Of a stretch of 26,332 nucleotides of DNA, positions 21,200-26,332 are shown in pieces. The stretch covers positions 1 through 26,332 of the IMG/VR virus record IMGVR_UViG_3300010354_000541; one strand, 5' to 3'. The notes beneath the pieces were generated by a model. It was not told the origin of the DNA, did not search any database, and saw only the letters and a program-made list of their open reading frames with translations. The translations under genes were made by a program, and so were the position numbers. Every line of letters starts with the position of its first letter. Within the stretch, counting starts at the first letter, position 1. This DNA is from a virus.

Positions 21200-22156
21200 T
21201 TACTTCTTGTTGAAGTCATCGACATCCTGCTGAAGCAGGTGCCGGACTCGCTTTCGCATCTGCTTTGTCCTGTTAGCATAAACCAGTCCAAGAACATTAG
21301 CCTGGTCAGCAATGCCGTTCACGTTTCCACTTGGATTGGTCACTACAACGTGGGCTAACTTGTCGCTGAAGGAAGATGTATTGAAACCAGTAACTGAAGT
21401 ATGTCTGACGATCCAAGGAACGCTCAACAAATCGACGCCGAAGTTTTTTTCGACGCCGTTAATCATTGGCTTAGACAATGACCTCAAAGCCACGGCCCAT
21501 CCTGATTTGATTCTTCCGACCATAGCCTGTCGCTCCTTGATGTACTCCTTAAGTTCAGCGGTAGTTTCAACAAGTAGCTTCCTATGGATAGGCTTGATTC
21601 CCATGCGAACACGGCCTCCGTACTTCGCTTTGATCTGATTGTGGACCGGCCTCATGTTATGGACGAAGCCAAGAGTTCCGTAGTCACTGACGACTAGGTT
21701 CGTCTTGTTCAGGTAGTTCTTCGCTTTTTTGAATGCGCGCTCGTAGTCGTAGTCGTTAGCGATGCGCTGCATGATGGGTGAGAGGCCTTGAAGGGCCTTC
21801 ATAGATCCCTTTCCAATCAGCTGATTGAACAGGGCAAAGTCATTTGTCTTTGTCGCATATGCCAGGTTGATCGCTAGAACGTTAGCCGCGTTGCGGGAGT
21901 ATCGGTCATTAGCCGATACGAAAATCTTCCTGATGTCGCCTTCGACGGCGTTTTCACCAGCAAGTTCGGCCGCCTTTGTCAGACCCTTACCTCCGCCTTT
22001 TGGAATTGGAGGGGTAAATGTCGCGGCGTCCTGACAGGCAAGCGCTGCCTGCTCGAGCGTAGCATCTTTCAAGGTCTGCTTCGACCTTTTGGCGTATCGA
22101 GTGATAGCCTTGATGAAATCCGAATAAGACTTCGGATTTAGGCTGACCGTGACCAC
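21200..22156 (-). CDS. Putative neck or minor tail protein
   Basis: A 318-residue basic protein starting with GTG (MVTVSLNPKSYSDFIKAITR). The first third (KRSKQTLKDATLEQAALACQ and TFTPPIPKGGGKG) resembles HK97 gp10-type tail-completion proteins, where a helix precedes a P(x)TG-like loop. The rest is longer than that family and rich in Lys, Arg and Asn. The DNA is less G+C-rich than in the neighbours. It follows the neck candidate with a 6-base gap. The assignment is from partial pattern and position. Confidence 0.55.
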   Translation of the reverse strand: MVTVSLNPKSYSDFIKAITRYAKRSKQTLKDATLEQAALACQDAATFTPPIPKGGGKGLTKAAELAGENAVEGDIRKIFVSANDRYSRNAANVLAINLAYATKTNDFALFNQLIGKGSMKALQGLSPIMQRIANDYDYERAFKKAKNYLNKTNLVVSDYGTLGFVHNMRPVHNQIKAKYGGRVRMGIKPIHRKLLVETTAELKEYIKERQAMVGRIKSGWAVALRSLSKPMINGVEKNFGVDLLSVPWIVRHTSVTGFNTSSFSDKLAHVVVTNPSGNVNGIADQANVLGLVYANRTKQMRKRVRHLLQQDVDDFNKK

Positions 22157-22162
22157 GGCTGG

Positions 22163-22540
22163 TTACTGGTTATCGTCGATGACGACGAGGGTGATCCATG
22201 CCGACCCGGGCTTGTAGGTCTGGGTCGTGATGCGGACGGTCTTCCCGCCTGCCACGATTTTCTTGCCTTGGGCGAGGGAGGCGATGGGCACCCCTCCGCT
22301 AAGGGTGGCCGCCGATGCCCCAATAGACCCGTCTGGCTGGCTCCAGGAGGCCGTTACAGCGGGGAGCCTGACCGTATACTGGGTCCGCTCACAATACCCC
22401 CCTGCTTCGAGCACGGTCGAGACGGCGGGGTCGGAGATGAGGCAGGAGAAGGTGATGGCCCCAGAGTTGGCCGACCCGGCCACGCCGAAGTCCGCGATCA
22501 TCTCCTTCGCGTCCGCCAGAAACTCAGAGTAGAGGCTCAT
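22163..22540 (-). CDS. Putative head-tail joining protein
   Basis: A 125-residue protein, MSLYSEFLADAKEMIADFGV at the start, then mostly strands (TQYTVRLPAVTASWSQPDGS onward), a helix-then-barrel layout like small head-tail joining proteins. It is the first gene after the capsid terminator. Start 22540 is preferred because the longer frame from 22585 runs back through the terminator hairpin. The leader carries the CCAA-N3-GGGCAA motif. Confidence 0.6.
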   Translation of the reverse strand: MSLYSEFLADAKEMIADFGVAGSANSGAITFSCLISDPAVSTVLEAGGYCERTQYTVRLPAVTASWSQPDGSIGASAATLSGGVPIASLAQGKKIVAGGKTVRITTQTYKPGSAWITLVVIDDNQ

Positions 22541-22547
22541 CCTATAC

Positions 22548-22560
22548 TTGCCCGCTTTGG
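22548..22560 (-). promoter_or_regulatory. CCAA-N3-GGGCAA leader motif, site A
   Basis: Minus-strand CCAAAGCGGGCAA ends 7 bases before the ATG at 22540 and begins 9 bases after the T tract of the capsid terminator. Confidence 0.5.
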
Positions 22561-22569
22561 TAGGGGGAC

Positions 22570-22597
22570 AAAAAAAGACCCCCATCGCTGGGGGTCT
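22570..22597 (-). terminator. Rho-independent terminator after the capsid gene
   Basis: Minus strand: an 8-base perfect stem AGACCCCC, loop of six, GGGGGTCT (22597 to 22576), followed at once by TTTTTTT (22576-22570). It lies 21 bases past the capsid stop codon. This is the only textbook terminator in the window. It would raise capsid mRNA relative to the tail genes, which would then depend on read-through or a new promoter. Confidence 0.9.
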
Positions 22598-22618
22598 CGT
22601 TTAAGCCTGTCGGGCTGA

Positions 22619-23488
22619 TTAGGCCGTGGTGAGGCGGTTGAGCGAGGTCGCGCGACCGACAGCGGCACCGAAGAGCAGCGTGGCGGTGACGTTGTAGTAG
22701 CCGCTCTGCTCCTGGCCCATGAGGACCTGGACGCCGAGGCCGGTGTCGGCGTCGACAGCGTTGGCGACTTCGAAGCCCGGGATTTCGCCCATCGGGAGAG
22801 CCGAGGCGACCGCGATGGCGTCAGCGCCGCAACCGAAGCCGGCGAGGGATTCGCCGTTGGCGGGGAGGCTGTTCCACTGGTAGACAGCGGCGCCAGCGAG
22901 GGTGCCGATCTGGCCGGAGGTCAGGATGCCAGCACCGAGGACGGAGTTACCGATGATGGTGGCGTCGCCCAGGAGGTTGTTGGCGTAGGTCGGGTTCAGG
23001 ATGAACGCGCGGGGCTCGGCGGCCTTGGCGGCGTCGAGGACGCCCTTGGAGGCGACGACTTCCGAGTAGGACAGGGAGGCGCCGGTGTTCGTGCCGGAAG
23101 CGTAGTTGGCGGCGGTGATGAGGGCGCCGATTTCAGCGAGGCACTTTTCGGCGAGCGCGTTGGCGGCGGTCGGGACGAAGGCGTTGTTCAGGAACTGAGC
23201 GCCGTACATCTTGACGTCGAGGGGCGAGAAGCGGCTCGACACCTTGAAGTGCTTGAGGGTGACGTTCGCGGCGGTGATCGTCGCGTCGTCCTGGGTGAGG
23301 TAGCCGCCGGCGCCGAACTCGGTCGCGGTGGAGGTACCGATGAGGGGGACCTGAACGGTCTTTCCGGCGGACGACTCAGCGGCCGAGAAGACCGAGGAGA
23401 AGGCGCGCAGGGCGGGGAGCTTGCCCTTGAGGGAAGCGATGACGCTTTCAGCGAGGATGCTGGGAGCGGCGACGATGGAGTTAGCCAT
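22619..23488 (-). CDS. Major capsid protein
   Basis: A 289-residue protein, MANSIVAAPSILAESVIASL at the start. It has Ala/Gly-rich sequence, an early segment GKTVQVPLIG, and late GAGILTSGQIGTLAGAAVYQ and LGVQVLMGQEQSGYYNVTAT, consistent with an HK97-fold coat protein of the P22-like type. Position after the scaffold candidate, strong G+C-rich codon use and its own downstream terminator agree with the most abundant virion protein. The leader is C/A-rich without a Shine-Dalgarno sequence. No single diagnostic motif exists for the family, so the call rests on pattern and place. Confidence 0.8.
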   Translation of the reverse strand: MANSIVAAPSILAESVIASLKGKLPALRAFSSVFSAAESSAGKTVQVPLIGTSTATEFGAGGYLTQDDATITAANVTLKHFKVSSRFSPLDVKMYGAQFLNNAFVPTAANALAEKCLAEIGALITAANYASGTNTGASLSYSEVVASKGVLDAAKAAEPRAFILNPTYANNLLGDATIIGNSVLGAGILTSGQIGTLAGAAVYQWNSLPANGESLAGFGCGADAIAVASALPMGEIPGFEVANAVDADTGLGVQVLMGQEQSGYYNVTATLLFGAAVGRATSLNRLTTA

Positions 23489-23521
23489 GATGTGTTAGGA
23501 TTGGGTGAGGGTTGAGGGAAA

Positions 23522-23962
23522 TTAGAGAGCAGCCTTGATGATGGCGTGCTTGTGAGCGGCGAAGTAATCGTTGCGCTCCTTGGAACCGACCGGGAGGGAC
23601 AGGAAGGTCGCCAGGTGGTCGACGGCCTCGGCGGTCGGCTTGGCGTCCGCAGGGCTGATTTCGACAGGGGCGACGCCGACGGAGGCCACGATCTTGGCGG
23701 CTTCCTTGGAGGCGCTGACCTTGGAGGCTTCGTGCTCGGCGACCAGAGCCTTGAGGGACTCGGCGTCCTTGACGGCGGCCTCGAGGGCGGCGGTCAGTTC
23801 GGCGAGCTTCGCATCCTTGGCGGCGGCTTCGACCTTGAGGGATTCCAGTTCGGCGGCGGCGCCGACGGTCATCTTCTCGACAGTGGTACGGAGGTCGTCG
23901 CGCTCGGCGGTGAGGCCCGAGAGAGCGGCGTTGGCGGCGAGCAGCTGTTCTTCGATGGTCAT
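23522..23962 (-). CDS. Nested scaffold protein from an internal start
   Basis: An in-frame ATG at 23962 would give a 146-residue protein that is just the coiled-coil part (MTIEEQLLAANAALSGLTAE). The 30 bases before it are locally AT-rich and G-poor (AATAATTCCATTCCTAGCAA), unlike the surrounding coding DNA and similar to the leaders of other genes in this window. In lambda, the scaffold Nu3 is likewise made from an internal start in frame. This is an inference. Confidence 0.45.
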   Translation of the reverse strand: MTIEEQLLAANAALSGLTAERDDLRTTVEKMTVGAAAELESLKVEAAAKDAKLAELTAALEAAVKDAESLKALVAEHEASKVSASKEAAKIVASVGVAPVEISPADAKPTAEAVDHLATFLSLPVGSKERNDYFAAHKHAIIKAAL

Positions 23963-24343
23963 AGTCTTATGTTTGCTAGGAATGGAATTATTCGCGGACT
24001 GTTCGCGGTCGAGTTGCTCGACTTTACGCTCGGCCCATTCGGCGGTGCGCATGATGTCGCCGGAGGTCGGACCACCCCAGAGAGCCCACGCGACGGCACC
24101 CGCTCCAGGGAAGTCCTTGTTGTCCGGGTCGTTCTTCGGAGCGTCCATGTCAGCGCGGTGACGACGGAACCAAGGACCCATCCTGCGGACCTTGTCCTCG
24201 GAGATGGAACCTTCGACCATGTCGCGGGCTTCCCGCAGAGTCTGATCGGTTACGCCGTCGCCGGACTTACCCTCCCGATGCCACTCAAGGCCACGACGTG
24301 CGGCCTCGGTGACATAATCAGGAACGGGTACAGTCTGAGGCAT
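23522..24343 (-). CDS. Two-part protein: small N-terminal domain plus coiled-coil scaffold
   Basis: A 273-residue protein. Residues 1-110 form a domain seen in phage head regions (VTEAARRGLEWHREGKSGDG, then RRMGPWFRRHRADM and GAGAVAWALWGG). Residues 128-210 form a long coiled coil of Ala, Glu, Leu and Lys (LAELTAALEAAVKDAESLKA), as in scaffolding proteins. The two are joined by a linker NNSIPSKHK. The ATG overlaps the protease stop (TGATG), so protease and scaffold are coupled, which is the lambda C/Nu3 arrangement in a split form. Confidence 0.7.
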   Translation of the reverse strand: MPQTVPVPDYVTEAARRGLEWHREGKSGDGVTDQTLREARDMVEGSISEDKVRRMGPWFRRHRADMDAPKNDPDNKDFPGAGAVAWALWGGPTSGDIMRTAEWAERKVEQLDREQSANNSIPSKHKTMTIEEQLLAANAALSGLTAERDDLRTTVEKMTVGAAAELESLKVEAAAKDAKLAELTAALEAAVKDAESLKALVAEHEASKVSASKEAAKIVASVGVAPVEISPADAKPTAEAVDHLATFLSLPVGSKERNDYFAAHKHAIIKAAL

Positions 24344-25128
24344 CAGAACGAACGCAGGGCGTCGTTGAAGGAGTCGGCCAAGCCAGTGACCAAGCCCTGG
24401 GCGGCGGCCTGCTTGCCTGAGAAGACCTGACCTTCCATGGCTTCGGCCTTCACCATCTTGCGCTTCATGTTCACGGCCTGCTTGAACTCGGCGTGGATAG
24501 TGTCGACGCCTTCCTGAAGGTTCGCCATCTGGTTCTCGTCGAGGCTGGTGCCTTCGATGCCGGCGCCCTTGAACTTGCCGGACTTGATGACGACCATCTT
24601 GATGCCGGCCATCTTGGCGGCTTCAGAGTAGTCAGGAATCGCCATGTAGACGCCGATGCTTCCGACCGTGGAGGACGGGCTGGCGACGACGCGATCCGCA
24701 GCCGAACCGATCCAATAGGCGGCGGACGCCATCTCGGAGTCGGTGTAGGCCAGCGTGGGCTTGCCGTAGTTACGCACCTTGTTGGCAAGTTCTTCGACGC
24801 CCGTGACGGTGCCGCCAGGGGAGGAGATTTGCAGGGCGACCTTCTCGACCTCTGGGTTCGCGGCGAACGCGTCGAGGGCTTCGGCGATTTCGTTGACGTC
24901 CGCGGCGCCCATCATCTTCTCGAGCGGGGACAGGCCCTTGCCGATGACGCCGACGACCGGGATGATGCCGATGCCGTCGACCACGTAGGGCTTGGGGGCG
25001 ACGCCGAAGAGCTGAGAAAGCATCTCCGTGAAGCCGAACTTCTCGGCGAGGACGGCGTGGTCCTTGGCCTTGGTCGGGTCGATGAGGAGGGGCTCGCGGC
25101 CCGACAGTCCGTTGGTGAGGAAACGCAT
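24343..25128 (-). CDS. S49 (SppA/ClpP-fold) capsid maturation protease
   Basis: A 261-residue protease of the lambda gpC type. ISSPGG (101-106) forms the oxyanion-loop region. The serine nucleophile is in EMASAAYWIG (Ser 135), and GSIGVYMA (156-163) and IKSGKFKGAG (181-190) contain the conserved segment with the catalytic Lys. It should cut the scaffold or portal during prohead maturation. The start is the ATG at 25128, 7 bases after the portal stop. The open frame further up to 25440 is a shadow of the portal gene. The leader CTCCTAATTTCCCC is C-rich. The end overlaps the next start by one base. Confidence 0.9.
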   Translation of the reverse strand: MRFLTNGLSGREPLLIDPTKAKDHAVLAEKFGFTEMLSQLFGVAPKPYVVDGIGIIPVVGVIGKGLSPLEKMMGAADVNEIAEALDAFAANPEVEKVALQISSPGGTVTGVEELANKVRNYGKPTLAYTDSEMASAAYWIGSAADRVVASPSSTVGSIGVYMAIPDYSEAAKMAGIKMVVIKSGKFKGAGIEGTSLDENQMANLQEGVDTIHAEFKQAVNMKRKMVKAEAMEGQVFSGKQAAAQGLVTGLADSFNDALRSF

Positions 25129-25135
25129 GGGGAAA

Positions 25136-26332
25136 TTAGGAGTTGGGTTCGTCTTCGGATTCGGGCTCTTCCATCGAGGCCGGCTCGTCTTCGCCTTCCG
25201 ACTCGGGGCCTTCCTCGACCTCGCCGACGATAGTGCCGACGGGGGTGTTGGACGGACGGAACAGGAGTTCGAACGGGATGCCGTACTCTTCCGCGAGGTC
25301 CTTAATGTGGACCATGTCGGCGGCGCGCTTCTGCATCTCGGTGCGGAAGTCGAGGCCGCGCTGGGCGTAGAGTTCGGACATCGAGAGGAGACCCATCTCG
25401 ACGTCGGCGCGGTCGTTCGCGGCTTCACGGCCAGCGTCAACGGTAACGGACTTCGGGGTAGTCCAGGAGACTTGGTTCCACTGCGGGTCGTCGGGCAGTT
25501 CGCCGGCGGCGATGGCCTGCCCGATGATGTAGCCCCAAGTCGGGACGCAGAAGTTCTCGATGATGATGGTCTGGTACTTTGAGAAGACTCGGCCAGCCTT
25601 GGCGGTGATCAGGCGGACGGTGGCCCCTCCGAGCTTGGAGGAGTCGCCGACGAACTCGTAAGGCAGGACGCCCTGCGAGATGTCGCGTTCCAGCGCCGCG
25701 AGGAAGCCGGTGAAGGTGGCGTTCGGGCGGTTGCTCTGGAAGGAAGTCATGTCCTCCCCGGGCTCGAGGGCGATGAGTTTGCCACCCATCGTCGCGGCCA
25801 CGTTGGCGTAGGACTGGCTGGTCGTCGCCCCGAGTTCTCCGGCCATGTCGGAGTCAATCGTGCCGCCCTGCTTCTTAATGACGCGGGTCACGTCGCCGTT
25901 GTCCTTCACGGCCTGCTTCTCGAGGGCGAGGATTTCCATCTCGTCCTGGATGGAGTTGATGGAGTGCTGTAGCAGAGGGACGCCACGGGCGCCGGACGCG
26001 TACTCCTGGTCGACGATCATCATCATCGACTGGGCGAGAATCTGGCGGGACGAGCCGTCGGAGCGGTAGACGTTCACGGCGATGTATTCGCCGAACGGAC
26101 CGAACTGGATGCCGTCGTGCATGCCCTCGGGCACCTTGCCTTCGAGAGGGTCGCCGACGCGGTGGGCTTCCATCAGCTGGAGTTTCGCTTCGCCGTTGGC
26201 GTTGCGGACCTTGGCCGCAAAGGAGTCGCCGTCGCGAATCATCCCGCGCAGCAGGATGGACTGGGCCTGATAGAAACTAAAGCGGTTCGTGATGTCGATG
26301 CGCTTGGCCTTCTCCGCGAAGTAGGCTTCATA
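25136..26332 (-). CDS. Phage portal protein, lambda gpB type (partial, runs off the right edge)
   Basis: The reading frame stays open to the last base, beginning YEAYFAEKAKRIDITNRFSF at the edge, so the true N-terminus lies outside. About 398 residues are visible. LEPGEDMTSFQSNRPNATFT followed by LERDISQGVLPYEFVGDSSK is the characteristic core of lambda-type portals, as is a late segment SELYAQRGLDFRTEMQKRAA. The portal forms the dodecameric ring through which DNA is packaged. The C-terminus is a very acidic tail (EEGPESEGEDEPASMEEPES). It heads the head-gene operon, with the terminase presumably just outside the window. Confidence 0.92.
   Translation of the reverse strand, partial: YEAYFAEKAKRIDITNRFSFYQAQSILLRGMIRDGDSFAAKVRNANGEAKLQLMEAHRVGDPLEGKVPEGMHDGIQFGPFGEYIAVNVYRSDGSSRQILAQSMMMIVDQEYASGARGVPLLQHSINSIQDEMEILALEKQAVKDNGDVTRVIKKQGGTIDSDMAGELGATTSQSYANVAATMGGKLIALEPGEDMTSFQSNRPNATFTGFLAALERDISQGVLPYEFVGDSSKLGGATVRLITAKAGRVFSKYQTIIIENFCVPTWGYIIGQAIAAGELPDDPQWNQVSWTTPKSVTVDAGREAANDRADVEMGLLSMSELYAQRGLDFRTEMQKRAADMVHIKDLAEEYGIPFELLFRPSNTPVGTIVGEVEEGPESEGEDEPASMEEPESEDEPNS

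Noticed and set aside
22541-22585. Upstream ATG for the head-tail joining gene
   Set aside because: It would place the coding region through the terminator hairpin and T tract after the capsid gene.
25129-25440. N-terminal extension of the S49 protease
   Set aside because: The extra 104 residues are Ser/Arg/Pro-rich and lie on the portal gene in another frame. Protease homology begins after the ATG at 25128.
1-26332. Frequent CTAG and CCTAGG sites
   Set aside because: By eye there are about forty CTAG sites, which is below what base composition predicts. CCTAGG looks slightly frequent but within reach of chance and Leu codon use.
1-26332. CRISPR array, rRNA, insertion sequence or integrase attachment site
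   Set aside because: No regular direct repeats with spacers, no rRNA-like stretch, no transposase and no integrase catalytic motif were seen.

Overview
This window is part of a G+C-rich genome of a tailed double-stranded DNA phage (Caudoviricetes). A siphovirus-like virion is likely, because there is a lambda-type portal, a capsid protease, tail-completion, tube-like and tape-measure-like proteins and a collagen-type fibre. The host cannot be named from the sequence. A lipobox protein with C-terminal membrane segments and a Sec-exported muramidase fit a diderm (Gram-negative) host. Both ends are open: the portal gene runs off the right edge, and no terminase, primase, polymerase or integrase catalytic domain is visible.

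Every gene except one reads on the minus strand, so the map runs right to left. Head module (about 26.3-22.2 kb): portal, S49 protease, a protein with a likely nested scaffold, major capsid protein, a strong terminator, a neck protein. At 21.2-20.3 kb there is one plus-strand gene, an ATP-dependent DNA ligase with its own sigma70-like promoter and apparently a leaderless mRNA. Tail module (22.2-13.96 kb): neck or tail-completion proteins, a tube-like protein, an assembly chaperone candidate, a short tape-measure candidate, four unrecognised proteins and a 605-residue fibre. Lysis-like cassette (13.96-12.15 kb): a 43-residue one-helix protein, a lipoprotein with C-terminal membrane helices, a HExxH peptidase-like protein, a LydA-type holin and a second membrane protein.

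After a 212-bp gap comes the early or metabolic region (11.9-0.2 kb): small unknown genes, an HTH-like protein, a cytosine-C5 methyltransferase, a chain of five coupled genes including three that share a coiled-coil cassette, a secreted lytic transglycosylase, a RuvC-like resolvase, an ERF annealing protein, a RecE-like exonuclease, an SSB-like protein, an HNH nuclease, a dNMP kinase, an orphan integrase-arm-like protein, a DUF551-like miniprotein, a metallophosphoesterase, a tandem winged-helix protein and a DnaB/RepA-type helicase. Exonuclease, ERF, SSB, resolvase and ligase together make a nearly complete recombination and repair set.

Translation starts are unusual. Many genes are joined by ATGA, TGATG or TAATG overlaps, and genes with a gap before them mostly lack a Shine-Dalgarno sequence. 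Early genes have G-poor, C/A-rich leaders. Four late genes instead share the motif CCAA-N3-GGGCAA just before the start. This two-class leader pattern, the leaderless counter-strand ligase, the u-spanin-like lipoprotein and the repeated coiled-coil cassette are the most interesting things here.
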